Part shown: piece after piece, positions 25,501-38,232 of the stretch | How the letters are laid out: every line of letters begins with the position of its first letter | Position numbering within the stretch: position 1 is the stretch's first letter | Origin: Progne subis subis | Taxonomy: Eukaryota; Chordata; Aves; Passeriformes; Hirundinidae | DNA: 64,000 bases | Direction: 5' to 3' | NCBI GenBank assembly: GCA_022316685.1 | Contig: JAKJHU010000085.1 | Location: forward strand, 744,001-808,000 | Made by a program: the position numbers and the translations under genes | Notes under the pieces: generated by a model | Told to the model about the DNA's origin: nothing | Database searches by the model: none | The model's input: the letters and a program-made list of their open reading frames with translations, nothing else

Positions 25501-28500
25501 AGCGAGCAGTGAACGGCTTGGAACGAACATTCCTGAATTCTGCTGCCTTTCAAGTCACTTCCTAAACCAGTTTATTGTGTAGCATTTCTTTTCCTGTCTC
25601 ACAGTGGTATTTGTTTAGATATTTCTTTGTGCTATCACTGCGACTTACTGATTTTGACAGTGTATGGAAGGTAACTGTTTTTTCCCCATTTTTCTTCCAG
25701 AAATGTTTGAAAAAGCTCTGAATGCAGGTTTTATTCAAGCAACAGACTATGTAGAGATCTGGCAGGCCTACCTGGATTACCTGAGGAGAAGGGTGGATTT
25801 TACACAAGGTCTGTATGATAAATACAGAATAAATATCTGAATTATTTTCTTTGTACTTCGTGGATATAACTTTTTTTAAGAAAACTAATAGCATTTTTAT
25901 CTTTCACAAAAATTATTTTCTGGCCAGTTAATGTCTATAAAAACTAGGAACTTGGTTGGTTTGCTATTTCAAAAATTCTCTGCTTTATATTTTTGATACC
26001 TGATTTTTTTTTTTTTTTGATTCATGTAAGTTTTACTGTTAGTAAAATCATAAATTTAAGCAATAATAACAACAATAAAAAATAATAAATTTAATCTCCC
26101 CCTGCTACCCAATAAAATCATGGTGGGTGTTAAGGAAAAAGTTTTTTTGGGTGGGAAATGAAAATTAAATTATGATTTTAAGGCAGTTCTTTCTTTTTTT
26201 CCTCTGCAGACTCCAGTAAGGAGCTGGAAGAGCTGCGCTCTGCGTTTGCACGAGCCGTGGAGTACTTGAAACAAGAAGTAGAAGAAAGTAAGTGAAATCA
26301 TCCCAAGTATTGTTTTCACCTGTTCAAAATATAAAATTTATAAGTTCTTCACACAGTGTTTGTCTTCAAGAATCTTGAATGTTTCAGAAAGCTGCAGATA
26401 AAGATTCCATCTCCACGTGGGACCTGTTTAATAGACACTTTATTTCCAAGTGCAACAAACAGTCCTTGTTCTTCTTCCTAGGGTTCAGTGAAAGTGGAGA
26501 TCCATCCTGCACCATCATGCAGAACTGGGCAAGAGTTGAGGTGATGTTTCTCTCTGCTCTATTTAAATTGCTGAACCTGATAAAACGGTTTTAAAATAAA
26601 ATGTTTTAACATTCCTGCCGTGGAATGCAGTCCTTTCCCAGTCCATTTCCCCTCCTCCCCTGCTGCTCTTCCTAAACACAAAGCAAGTTCTCAGTCTGAG
26701 AAGTTACTAGGTACATTCATCACCAACAAAAGGAAAAACTCAGAAACACTTCTCTAACTTCTTTTATAATGAGCAAAATCAAATGGATGTGGGAGCCAGA
26801 ACCACGACTAATGGGAGAGGTGGGCAGGGAGGGATTATCCAGTAGTAGGATTGTGTCAGGTGTTTATTTTCATCACTGTAAGGCTCAGATGTATGTTCCA
26901 GGGCCTGTCTGCAGCATCTGTGGGGGGTATTTTTGGTTTAGGGCTGATGATGTTGGACAAATAATCCTGAAGGATATTTTGGATGCTCTGTTGCAGGCCC
27001 GCTTGTGTAACAACATGCAGAAAGCCAGGGAGCTCTGGGACAACATCATGACTAAAGGAAATGCCAAATATGCCAACATGTGGCTGGAATATTACAACCT
27101 GGAAAGGTGGGAGCTTGGTCAATTCACTTTTTAGTTTCCCCATCTGCGGGAGAAAACGAGTTTAGAAAGGAGCGTATTTCGTTTGGGTTGACAAAACACC
27201 TTTGAGGTTCTTGCGGCCGCTCCGCTGTGGCTTCCAGAAGCGTTGCAGCAGCTGGGGAAGGAGGGGAGGGATGTTTGCATGGCTGGATTTCGGTGTGGTT
27301 TGTGCCCTCAGTGTCCTGTCCCCTCCTGCAGGGCCCACGGGGACACGCAGCACTGCAGGAAGGCCCTGCACCGAGCGGTGCAGTGCACCAGCGACTACCC
27401 CGAGCACGTCTGCGAGGTGCTGCTCACCCTCGAGAGGATTGAAGGTACCTGGGCACTGGTGTCTGAGTGACCAAAAGGTCACTGAGTGGTTAATTTAACA
27501 GAAAGTTAACTAAATGACTGGCAGAAGGTAATTAATTACTGCGCTTCTTAGCCTGGTTAGGCAGAGGTGACGCTCGGGCTTTTGATCCCGTGTTTTGTGC
27601 TCCTCTGATGTCTCACTTCCTTTTCAGTGCTGTCAAATTCGCAGACAGCTCATTTCTTCCTTGCTTTGCTGAAATAATTGGGTTTTTCCATGCCTTTTTG
27701 GAGTTTTGCATTATTAATGAGAGGTTTCTGCTCTGCTTGGCTCGTGGATTATTTTACCTTGCAGGCCAGTTGTTATAATTGGAATTTTCATGTCTAATGT
27801 TTAATATGAACAGCAAGTGCCATGAACTCAGCGACTCCTCCAGAATTGTATCCTTGAATTACGAGAAAGCTAAATAAAAGGCTTGTAAAAAATATTTTCA
27901 TTTTATCCCTTAGGAACACTGGAGGACTGGGATGCAGCTGTTCAGAAAACTGAGAACAGACTGGCTCGAGTGAATGAACAAAGAGCAAAGGTCAGAACTC
28001 TCTGTGATCTACCAGAGCATTTTATACACCTAAATTAAGTCCATGCTTCTCTGAATGTCACATTTTTAATGTGGCTTCCCCCCCAGATAAGCCTGAAATG
28101 CCCTCAAGCCCTAGAACTATTGATTTTTTTACTTTAAAACTATGATTAACAACCTCTTACTGCTTTTTTATCTTTCTCCTTTTGCCCCTTGGATGGCCAC
28201 AAGAGTGATGTGCCCTCCAGGAAAGCTGTGAGAGCAAAGAATTAGGATGTGCTTTAAATGATGTCCTGGTTTAATGTTGGGGTTAGGAGAAAACCCTCTG
28301 GGCTTCAGTGCTCTGGAAAATGCTCTGCAATCTGCAGCCATTTGGGGGAAAAAAAAAAAAAACCTTCTGTGTTTTTAGGCTGCTGAGAAAGAAGCTGCTC
28401 TGGCAAAGCAGGAGGAGGAGAGAGCTGAGCAGAGAAAGCAGGCGAGGGCAGAGAAGAAAGCTTCCAAAAAAGCCAAGAAAAGCAGGATCGGGGACAAGCG

Positions 28501-31500
28501 CAAGGCAGACGAGGATGACGAGGGTGAATGGGGACAAGAAGAAGGTAAAAATAAAATGAAATTAAAACTGCAGAGCTCTGGCATCGGGGTTCGTTGGTTG
28601 TCTTGTGGTAGAAGGAGCTGAGGAATTGCCAGCGCTGGTGTCTTTCCAGGGCTGCTTTCTGCTGGGAAGTCTTCAGTGTGGGAGTGAAATGCAGACAAGG
28701 CTAAATGGTTTTATACCCAGAGAAAAACAGGTTTATAAGAATTTCCAGAGTTTCCTTGGGGGTTCTTATTTTGGATATTGTGGGGTTTGGTGTTTTTTCT
28801 TCCTTGATTTTCCTTTAAAGTGATTTTTCTGACTCATCCTATGAGGCTGAGCCACGTGTTTAAATAGGGTTATTCAGGATTGTAGCAGTGGGATTGGAAG
28901 GTGGGAACAGAAGATTTTAATAGGTTGTTGCCCCTGGGAGTTTTGTGAGCTTTTAGATTTATTAAAAAAAAAAATTAGACAAAGAAAAAGAACATGAATC
29001 AGCAACTGCCAGTTATGACTGGCTGAAAAAAGGAACAAATATTCCAGTTGCTTTCATCTAGAGCTGTCTAGGTGGAATTACCTGTTATTTGTTCTTTAAA
29101 ACCCCGAGGAGGTTTTTATTTGGTGTCTTTAAGACCTGTCACTGTACCTGTGCTTCCGTGTTCCATTTCCAAGCTCCGCAGTGGGGACGGAGGGCAGAGG
29201 AGTTTCAGCGGGGAAGGAAATGGGGAAATTTTTCTTAACAAGGCTTTTCAATTCCATCAACCAGAGCTGCCCAGCAAGAGGCAGAGGGGAGAGAGCGATG
29301 GAGTGCTCCCTGAAGAGGACATGGAAGTGGAGACCGGGCTCTTTGGGAGGAGTGAAAAGCCCGCTGGCCCAGCAATCCCAAAGGAAAAAGCCTCCACCAG
29401 CCGCAAGGACGTCCCCAAAGTTTTCCACGACAGCAGCAAGGATAAAGTCACCGTGTTTGTCAGCAACCTCTCCTACACCATGGCAGAGCCCGAGGCCAAG
29501 CTGAGGGAGCTCTTTGGCAGCTGTGGGGAGGTCGTGGAGATCCGGGCAGTGTTCAACAACAAGGGCACCTTCCGGGGTTACGGCTACGTGCAGTTCCAGG
29601 AGGAGGAGGCTGCTCGGCAGGCGCTGGCCTTGGACCGCACGGCGGTGGAGGGCAGGCCCATGTTTGTGTCTCCTTGCGTGGACAAGAACAAGAATCCTGA
29701 CTTTAAGGTGAGGTTTTGTTGGTTCCTCTTAGACAGTGGATGTGGGGAAGGGGGTTGGTGGAATCCAGGGTGCTCAAATCCAATCAGTTCGTGTCGTGCT
29801 TCTTTAAACTCTTTTTTTTGGGACTTTTTGCGTTTTCTGTTAGTTTGCCGGACACCAGGATTTGACATAAATTGCTCAAGATTTGCAGAAATCTGCTGAT
29901 CTGAGCAGTTCAGTGGTGGGATCTACCCAGGTTCAACCTCTCAAGAGCTTTTTTGGTCGGGTTTGTTACCCAATCCCCCAGCTGGGGATGTTCTGTACCA
30001 GAGCTCAGTTGTGTAATCAGGGGATTTCTGCATTCTGGAGTTCCTGCACAGAAAAATCCAATGTTCCCATAAAGACAGCTGAGCAAGAAGACAATATTAT
30101 AAATACATTATTATAGGAATTGGGCTCTAATCCTTCTGGATTTCTTCCAGCTCAGGATATTCTCTTACTCTCAGTGTCTGTCCTCATTGGGCAGGGGTTT
30201 AGTAGCGTTTAGTTGGTGTTTATATGCAAATATCTTCCAAAACACTACTCATGGCTTTGAGGCAGTTCTGGATCCCTCAAACAGGAATTACTCTTGGGGC
30301 GTGGGATTGAAATCCTTGGACTTCCTGGCTGTTTTGTGAACCAACATCCTTTCTGTTCCTCCAGGTGTTCAGGTACAGCACTACCCTGGAGAAACATAAA
30401 CTCTTTATATCTGGTTTGCCATTTTCCTGCACTAAGGAAGAGCTGGAGGAGGTGTGTAAAGCCCATGGGAATGTGAAGGACATTCGCCTGGTCACCAACA
30501 GAGCCGGAAAACCCAAGGTAGGCATCCTTAACACACTCCTGGTTTTAAGGAGTCCTTCAAGAAGTAGCTTGTTATGGAGTCTGGAGACAAAAAAATGTTG
30601 AGTTCACTAAGTTGACAGTGTGGTTTTGTATTAATACCTGTGGAAGAGCCTGGATTTATACAGCCCAGTGTGCCTTTGTGCAGAAAAACAAAAGGAATTT
30701 TTCCAGAATACTTCTTAAATTGCACGTGGAAGATGGGATGGAGGGGGAAAGGTTTACGGCGCTTTCAGAATAGTGAAAACAGGCAAGTCTGCAAAGGGTT
30801 GCTTTTTAAATAACTGGCTAAATGGGGTTTACCTGATGCAACCAATTCCCATCCTCCTTTCCTGAATTTCCTGAGGCTTTTGTTCCTACCATCTGCTGCA
30901 GGAAGGGATTTGCCAGTGAGAAATGAGACCCCTCTGACAGGGCTCATTATTTCCATCCCTGAATAAATGACTCCTTGTTAATAAATAAGGGATTCTGAAC
31001 CGGTTGCTGCTCTGCCAAAACTTTATCTGACACCAGTGCTGTGTCTGTGTGGTGGGTCCTGTCCACAGGGACATCCTGGGAATGGTGGAGGTGGATTTAA
31101 ATTGAATTTTCTTGCCCTTTGCACCACCTCAGGCGCAGTTCCTGTTGTGTGCACACCTTGTAACGAGTGCTCTTGGGAGCCCCAAATCTTGTTCTGGGCT
31201 TAGTTTGAGCTGGGATAAATAAATGTATTTTGGGAAAGCTGTGTAAAACCTGATGCCTCTCCTGTGAAACTGGATAATGCAAAAAACGCAGCTTAAGGCT
31301 TTGAATGTCATTTAAAAGTCACAGCAAGGAGAGGTGGTGCCCTTCTCTGTGCGAGCCTGCTGTGGCAGTTCATTATATTTACTTTAATAGCATTTTTGGG
31401 ATGGTTCTTTCCTTTTTTAATACCTTTTCCACACACGAGTGCATCAGGAGCGAGAGACAGCAAATACAGGTTGTAAGGACAATGAGGGGACTGAATTTCC

Positions 31501-32789
31501 TTCATTTACAAATTCCTCATCAGCTGTTACAGCAGCACTAAAACCTAACGTAGCTTTTCTTTCTTTTCTTCATTGAGGGCCTGGCTTACGTGGAGTATGA
31601 GAACGAAGCCCAGGCCTCTCAGGCTGTGCTGAAGATGGACGGGCTGACGGTGAAGGACCACGTCATCAAGGTGATGATCAGCAACCCCCCGCTGCGGAAG
31701 CTTCCGGAGCGGCCCGAGCCCGGCAGAGCCTCCCTGGCCCTGACACCACGGCAGATTTACGGAGCGTGAGTGAGGGAGGGGTGCCTGGCACTGCCTGCGG
31801 AGGAAATGCTGCTGCTTCTTTATATGCTAAAGTTTAGGAATCTTAGCTGGAATATGGAGGCTTAGAAAGAGGAGGGGGACGGATTTGTTTTTTATATGGG
31901 CGAGGGGGATGGCTTCCAACTGACAGAGGGCAGGGTTACATGGGATATTGAGAAGGAATCCTTCCTTGTGAGGGTGGGGAGGCCCTGGCACAGGGTGCCC
32001 AGAGAAGCTGTGGCTGCCCCTGGATCCCTGGAAGTGTCCAAGGCTGGGTTGGATGGGGTTTGGTGGGGTGGTGGAAGGTGTCCCTGCCATGGCAGGGGGT
32101 GGAACTGGGTGATTTTCAAGGCCTCTTCCAGCCCAAATCAATGTAGGGTTCTGTGAATCTGAAAGAGCACTTAAAAGATGCTGAACCATAAGAAATGGGT
32201 TGTTGGATTGATGAGGAGAAGCAGATTCTTCCGCTTCATCAACAGAAACAGCTCTGTAGTGACAAGAGGATCAGGCATTGGCCATCCCTTTGGGTCTGAT
32301 GTTGGCACTGATCCCTGATAACCTCCACGTCCTCAGCCATTGTTCCTAGTGAGCATTGAGGCTGCTCCTTCGCCTTTTAGTATTCCTGTCTTGGATGAGG
32401 CCCTGTGGATAAACAGCTGCAGTCCTGGGGACTGTGGGGCAGCTGTCTGCCGGAACTCAGGGGTGCTTCCAAGACACCCGTGGAAAGCTTTGCTCCTGAA
32501 ACAAATGACAGGAGTCATTTTGAAATGTGCATTCCTCATAGCAAACAAGTCCTTGTTGTTCCCCCAAGCTGAAAGAGTGTGTTTTAATGGGAATTCTTTC
32601 CTTTCCAGGCGAGGGAAGGGAAGGACACAACTCTCCATGGTGCCCCGGGCATTGCAGCGTCAGAGCAACCCTATGGCCAAGGCTGAGAACGGGATGGTCC
32701 AGAACTCACCAGCAGCGTCCTCTGAGCCCCCTGCAGAGCCTAAAAAGATGTCCAATGCTGATTTTGCCAAGATGCTCCTGAAAAAGTGA
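19531..32789 (+). CDS. SART3: Spliceosome recycling factor SART3 (p110, Tip110)
   Basis: SART3 reassembles U4/U6 snRNPs after splicing and recruits USP4/USP15. Nineteen coding exons are read: 19531-19698, 20195-20321, 20990-21094, 21717-21901, 22895-23000, 23750-23874, 24294-24449, 25241-25379, 25701-25808, 26210-26287, 26482-26540, 26997-27106, 27332-27444, 27914-27990, 28379-28544, 29265-29707, 30365-30517, 31578-31765 and 32609-32789. All are GT-AG and phases add up to 928 aa plus stop. Order of parts: acidic N-terminus (1-56); HAT repeats (about 60-560) with blocks such as EIWLEYAQYSIGGIGQ and KALHRAVQCTSDYPEHV; a basic coiled-coil and nuclear-localisation segment (AEKEAALAKQEEE ... KRQRGE); RRM1 from about 669 (VTVFVSNLSY); RRM2 from about 767 (KLFISGLPFSC); and the C-terminal LSm-contact peptide SNADFAKMLLKK. 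Human SART3 is 963 aa; most of the difference is a shorter first exon. One donor (AAG|GTCTGT at 25808) is atypical but GT. Confidence 0.97.
19795..19850 (+). repeat. Short CR1-like tail
   Basis: The sequence 'TTCTTCCAACTCGGGATATT' followed by 'CCGTGATTTTATG' resembles the end of a CR1. It lies in SART3 intron 1. Confidence 0.55.
20570..20765 (+). repeat. CR1 LINE 3' fragment
   Basis: The sequence contains 'GGCCCTGGCACAGGGTGCCC', 'AGAGAAGCTATGGCTGCCCC', 'CCAAGGCCAGGTTGGATGGG' and 'AGGAGGTGGAATAGGGTGG', in CR1 order. It lies in SART3 intron 2. Confidence 0.92.
22425..22480 (+). repeat. Short CR1 fragment
   Basis: The sequence 'GATGTCCCTGCTCATGGTGG' followed by 'TTTGATCTTTAAAGGTCC' corresponds to the last 60 bp of CR1. 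It lies in SART3 intron 4. Confidence 0.7.
23555..23662. other. Extremely AT-rich intronic island
   Basis: About 105 bp in SART3 intron 5 are almost only A and T (TTAAATATTTATTCTAAATA onward), in contrast to the GC-rich surroundings. No coding content or repeat family is recognised. Confidence 0.7.
31940..32160 (+). repeat. CR1 LINE 3' fragment
   Basis: The segment runs from 'GAATCCTTCCTTGTGAGGGT' through 'CTGGCACAGGGTGCCCAGAG' and 'CATGGCAGGGGGTGGAACTG' to 'GGGTTCTGTGAATCTGA'. It is the best preserved CR1 in the window, in the last SART3 intron. Confidence 0.93.
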
Positions 32790-34040
32790 GCGAGGAGCGT
32801 GCACTCAGTGGGTCTGGTCCAATGTGAAATGCCTTTCTGGAAGCCATGTTGTGTCCTTAAGCTTTGCAAGGAGAAAACGCCCGTCCCAATCCCGTGTAAA
32901 TACTGGACTGCTGCATTCCTTGGGATCAGTGGAGGATGGCACAAATCCAGGTGGTGGTTTTGTTTGTTTTTTTGTTTGGTTTTTTTTTTTTTTCCCTCTA
33001 AGAGCAAAGAGTTACACTTTTGTTCTGGTGAAAATGGCGTTAATGCGATCCCTCATATTGAGGGTAACGAGGGGGGAAACCTTTCCTGCACAGCTCGGAT
33101 GCCACATGGAGTTTTGGGAGTACTTTCCAATGATTTTCTCTTTCATTAACGAATGAGATGCCATGGGAGGACCTCAGCAAGCTCCACTGGTCAGCTCAGA
33201 CTGGGATTGCAGACATTTCTCTCTGCCAACAGCCCCGTTCTCCACCCAAGCCCACGCACGCAGGGACTGTCATCTCCTTCCATGCAGAATCCAACAGCAG
33301 ATGCTCCAACTTCACCACAATGGCCTCTTTTAGTATTGGGAGAGTTTCTATACGTGTGTGTATATGTAGATACACATATATATGTATCCAGTTCCTGTTC
33401 TGTTCCAGCTGACCTGGTTTTTTTTACATGGTTGTATTTGTAAAGGACATTGAGATGATTCTTTTCAATTCAAGTGTCAGGAGCTGATCCTTAGGTGGTG
33501 ATTTTTGTTTCCCATGAAGCTGGACGTGCTGTTGCTGAGGACCAGGTTTTTTGGTTGGGTTTTTTTTGGTTATTTTTTTTGGGTTAATTTTTTTCCTAGC
33601 TAGCTCATGTCGTTTTTGCAGGTGGTTTCTGTATGGTTTTGTACAACTGTGAAGTGCAAGCTGATGTTTCTTGGTTTATTAAACTCAAGTTCTCAAAGGT
33701 TTTCTATAAATACTGTTGCTTCTGTTTAAACATGGGTGTTGGAGCTGCACTTCTCTGGCAGCTGGGTGTTAGTGATGTACCTCACCTCTCAGGTGTGCTC
33801 AGCATCCCTCAGGCCTTGAAGCAGCTCATTCCATCTGCTCTGGATATCCTGAAATCACTTCAACCATCACCTCAGACTTTCCAACAGTGACGTGATCTTG
33901 GATAGAAACATTCCTGCTTGTCAGCTACCCTGGAAGTCACCAGCCAGAGGGGGGTAGATGTGAGGGGGGAACCCCAGTGCTGAATTCACTTGGACCCCAT
34001 GAACACTGCCGCAAATAAACACTATTTTCTGTGCTGATTT
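32790..34040 (+). other. SART3: SART3 3'UTR with two poly(A) signals
   Basis: The sequence after the stop is AT-richer with T-rich runs (32965-32996, 33545-33595). ATTAAA at 33678-33683 and AATAAA at 34014-34019 are two plausible signals, giving UTRs of about 0.9 and 1.25 kb. Confidence 0.7.
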
Positions 34041-34184
34041 CACTTGGCTTTACTTTGAAACAATGATTCTGCTCATGCTGTCACGTGGCTGAGGGAACCA
34101 GGATCTCTCCCACAGCCTTTCCTCCTCCACAACCGCTTAGTTCACTGCAGCCTCTTCCAAACAAAGATTTTCATATTAAAATAG

Positions 34185-35566
34185 TTTATTAATCTGTTAC
34201 TAAAATAACTTTTTTTCCCCCCCACGGAGCTCTAAAGTGCATTATTTGTACTCATGTTGCACTACAAAAATAACATGCTTGGTAAGGACAGGACATCACC
34301 TTTCCTCCTGTATTCTCTGCTTTCCCTGGCAGCAGTGCTCAGAGAACTCCCGGTCTCATCCTGGTTTCTGCTTCTCTAAAACATGTCCTAAACTCCCTGT
34401 CAGGTAAGAGAGAGTTAAAGGGGAAGAAAACTAAGCCTGGGACAGCTTTTTGTCAAGGGGTTAAATGCTCTAAACTGGGATTTTAAATGGAGATTTTGTG
34501 AGCTTGGAGGCGGTGGGATCACTGATGCTGTTACACACCTGGCAGGTTTGGGGTAGGGAGATCTGTGGGTACTTTTACCTTAAAAACCAAGGAAAATGTG
34601 ATTCTTTGAACTGCTCAGCAGCTCCAGGCACTGCACTGCCCCTGCAGCACACAGAGGCCTTGAGTGATCCTTGACACATTTATCAGACATGACCAGTGAT
34701 TAACTGTGAAAGTTCCCTTACTTAGACTAAAGAAACTGAAGGTTTTGGCAAACTTCCTGTACACATTCTTCCCCATTTGGCACAGCTGGTGTCTCCTGGC
34801 TCTGCCTCATGACCTTTTCTGCCCACAGTTCTGCAGACAAGCTCCTTCCAACCCCTCCACTGAAATGTCTAAGGACAGTTGTGCTTTCCCAGGGCTCCTG
34901 CTGGCTGAGGTGTTTCCTGAGTTCCTCCTCCCTCAAGTAAGTCAGAGCTTTTCTCCTCTTGTTCCACTCCTGCAATCCCAAACCACTTCCCACACTTCCC
35001 ACTTGTACAGAACTCACACCAGGAAAGGCAGCTGGAAGTAAACATGCAAAGTGCCACAGAAACGGGAGGGGAGAGATGCCTTAGGGCTGGAGCTCAGCCT
35101 CCTTCCTGCTCCATACCTGTGTGACTGACACCCAAGTGTCTGATGGACACAGCTGGGAGCGTGCTGTTCCTTCAGGGATGTGTTTGGGAGCTACAGGGAA
35201 GAGGCAACACAAAACCAACTCAGTTTAGACTCTGCTGAGGTCAGACAGTAGAGCTGACTGCCTGGGCGAAGGGCTGTGATTGAAGCAGCTCCTCAAAGCT
35301 TAATTTGAAGGAGAAATTCAATCTCAGTTCATCTCTCTGAGCCCTCTGACATCTCTCCCCACCTCCTTCCAGTGCACAGCCGCCATCCCCGGCTTCCGTT
35401 CGGCGTCACGTATATAAATAAATTACATTAATTTAATCAAATGTAAGACACTTTAAATAACCAAAACGCCCAAGCGAACACCTCCTATATCCAGTCCTTT
35501 CCCAGCAGGAACACTCGAGTAGCTTGGAATTCTCTTCGCCAGCTCCTCAGTTGCCCGAAAACCCCC
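34185..35566 (-). other. FICD: FICD 3'UTR with poly(A) signal
   Basis: On the minus strand AATAAA lies at 34190-34185, about 1.38 kb after the FICD stop. No other gene is visible between. ORFs in this stretch have no recognisable similarity. Confidence 0.65.
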
Positions 35567-38232
35567 TCAAGTCTTGACGGGGATGGTTTGCTCGCAGCCG
35601 GCGGCGCCTCCGGCCTCGGGCAGCCCCACGGAGTACTCGGTGGTGGCGATGAGCAGCATGTCCAGCGTGGTCTCGGCGCACTTGGCGATGAAGCGGATGA
35701 AGGGCCGCACGTCGCCCTCGTTGGCCACCTCCAGCGCGTGGTAATACTCGGCCCGCTGCTCCTTGCGGATGGTGATGGGCGGGTATCCCGCCTGCATCAG
35801 GATCAGGTTCATCAGCAGCCGCGACGTGCGGCCGTTGCCGTCCACGAAGGGGTGGATGTAAACCAGCTTGTAGTGCGCCAGCGCCGCGAACTCCACGGGG
35901 TGCAGGCTCATGGCGTCCTCCGAGTTCATCCACTGCACGAACTCCTCCATCTGCTTCTCCACGTCCTGCGGGTGCGGCGGGATGTGGTGGCCCACGAAGA
36001 CCTGCGTGGCGCGGAACCGCCCGGCCTCCACGGGGTCGGCATAGCCCAGCACGCGCCGGTGGATGTCCAGGATGTCCCTGCTGGTGACGGAGCCGATGCG
36101 CGACACCAGCGTGGTGTTGACGAACTTGAGGGCCGCGTGCATCCCGATCACCTCGTTCTGCTCCGCCAGGCTCTTCCCGGGAACGGCGTACCTGGTCTCG
36201 ATGATGTGCCGGATCTCCGAGAGCGTCAGCGTGTTCCCCTCGATGGCCACCGTGTGGTAGATGTGGTGGTAGTAGGATTCCTCCATCACCCGGCGCAGGG
36301 CGGAATTCCCTTTGGGAATGGCCATCACCTTCTTGACCTTGCTGTCGATGATGCTGAAATACCTCTGGTCGATCTCCTCCACCAAGGGCAGCGTCCGGCC
36401 CCGGTTGCTCAGAGCCTTCTCGTTGTGGGGGGAGATGGTCAGAGCTTTGGAGTACAGATAGTCGGCCTGCAGGATGTCTTTTTCCTCCTCAGAAAAGATC
36501 CCGAACTCGTTCAGGGCGTCCACGTAATCCGGGTCCATCTTGAGAGCGTACAGGAAGAGTTTGTGCGCCTTCTCCCGCTTCCCTTGGCGCTTCATCTCCA
36601 GGGCTTGATTCAGAGCTGCTCTGGCTTCCAGCTTCACCTCTGGAATGAAACGGTAATGGATAAAGGGCGGTGAGTTTTACTGGAAAACCTCTGGAAATCT
36701 GGTTTCCATGACCCTCGTGCCTCCCTTCCAACCCAGGGATTCTACGACTGCCGCTGTTCACTGATACAGAAATTAAACAAAACCAGTCTCGAACTGGAAC
36801 AGAATTTGTGTTCCAGCTTTTTCCAGGTTACAATCCCAGAGGTTTATGCCACGTTTCCAGGCCGAGTATGAGGCAGCAGAGACATTCCTGGCAGGAAGCA
36901 TGGGGAGGCAGGACCTGTGGGCAGCAGGCTCGAGGTGGCCACCAAACTGCTTCATGTGGGAGGAAACAATGTTTTAAACACGTTCTCTTGGCATTCCTTT
37001 AGGTGAAATTATAACGTTAGCATTATTATGTTGGCTGCCAACAGCACTTCTGTTTTTCCACTGAACCATCCAGCAGTAAGAGCTTTAATGCAAACAAAGA
37101 TACAGTGCTGGAATCATAACAATTCCTTTAAGGATTTTCTAGATTAACGTCCTGGCTGATAAAAGCCATGGCCTGACATCACCTGGCTGTTCTGTGCCAG
37201 CCAGGATTTTGGGATTAACGCCCTGTAAGCCCAAATTTCTGTGCATTAAACCACCTCTCTGTGTTCCAGTTAACTCCACAGAAGTTACTGGCACTGAAGA
37301 CATGAGGAAAAACTTTGGAGAGACGGAGCAATGCCAGCACAGGGCTCTGGAATGCAGTCAAGGAGCTGGTGAGGGCCTGCCTGACCTCGGGGACATCTAT
37401 GGCCAGTGTTAATTGCAGTTAATTGCACTTCGTTACCATCAGAGTGGAGTGTCACTCCCGTCAGGGGTACAGGACATGGGCAGGAAGGGGGTGAAGATGT
37501 GGGGGATCTCTGGAAATCCAATCCCACTCCAAGCCCCTGCCATGTGAGGGTCACCTGGAGCAGGAAGGTGACCAGGTGGCTTTGGAATGTCTCCAGCCAG
37601 GGAGATTCCACAATTCCCTGGGCAGCTGTCCCAGTGCTCCGCCACCCTCGTGGACAGATGTTCCTCCTCACGCTGAGGTGGAACTCGTTGTGTTTTTATT
37701 GCTCCTTGTCACCGGGCGCCACCGAACAGAGCCTGGCACCATCCCCTGACACCTCCTGGAGATGTTTGTATGGATTGGTGAGATTCCCTCTCAGCCTTTC
37801 CTTCTCCAGACCCACTAGCCTCCTGCAGTCTCTCCTCATCACAGAGATGCTCCAGACCCCAAACCATCTCTGTGGCCTCTGCTGGACCCTCTCCAGCATC
37901 TCCTCCACCTGAGGAACTCGGCTGTGCCCACCCTGGACCCTCTCACCTGGGGAGGCTTTTCCCTTCAGCACCATCAGCTCCAGCCCCTTGGAGGTCACGC
38001 TCAGCTCTGTGCTGTGTCCTGTCAGCCTGGTGATTCCCGAGGAGCCCAGTTTACTCTTCAGGAAGGACAGGCCCTTGAGCACAGCATGGCACTGGTTGTC
38101 CACGGCGGCCAGCGGCAGCAGCAGCATCACCAGGGAGCTCAGGAGCAGCACCAGCACGGCCGCCCAGCGAACACGGAGCCACAGGGACACCCATTGGAGC
38201 TCAGGGTCAGTCGCCATCGCCACGAGATTCAT
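35567..38232 (-). CDS. FICD: FIC-domain protein adenylyltransferase (HYPE)
   Basis: FICD is a type II ER membrane enzyme that AMPylates and de-AMPylates the chaperone BiP (HSPA5), tuning it to folding load. Two coding exons are read: 38232-37947 and 36639-35567, giving 452 aa (human 458). They join at CCAG|AG, restoring a Glu codon. The start is MNLVAMATD, aligned with the human start region; an in-frame ATG 60 nt upstream is probably intronic or UTR. Visible parts are a signal anchor (about 23-44), a TPR region (about 99-170), the autoinhibitory helix TVAIEGNT with Glu229, an N-glycosylation site NTT at 270-272, and the Fic motif HPFVDGNGR with catalytic His358. All active-site residues are present. 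The motif has Val where human has Ile. Two CR1 fragments occupy its intron. The gene converges with SART3. Confidence 0.97.
36690..36760 (+). repeat. Short CR1 tail
   Basis: The sequence 'GCCTCCCTTCCAACCCAGGG' followed by 'ATTCTACGACTG' is a diverged CR1 end. It lies in the FICD intron. Confidence 0.6.
37540..37925 (-). repeat. CR1 LINE fragment
   Basis: This is a long antisense CR1 piece with 'TGTCACCGGGCGCCACCGAA', 'ACACCTCCTGGAGATGTTTG', 'CAGCCTTTCCTTCTCCAGAC' and 'CTGCTGGACCCTCTCCAGCA'. It ends about 20 bp from the FICD exon 1 splice donor, in the same orientation as FICD. Confidence 0.9.

Noticed and set aside
35588..36673. 361-codon plus-strand ORF
   Set aside because: It is the exact antisense shadow of the FICD Fic-domain exon.
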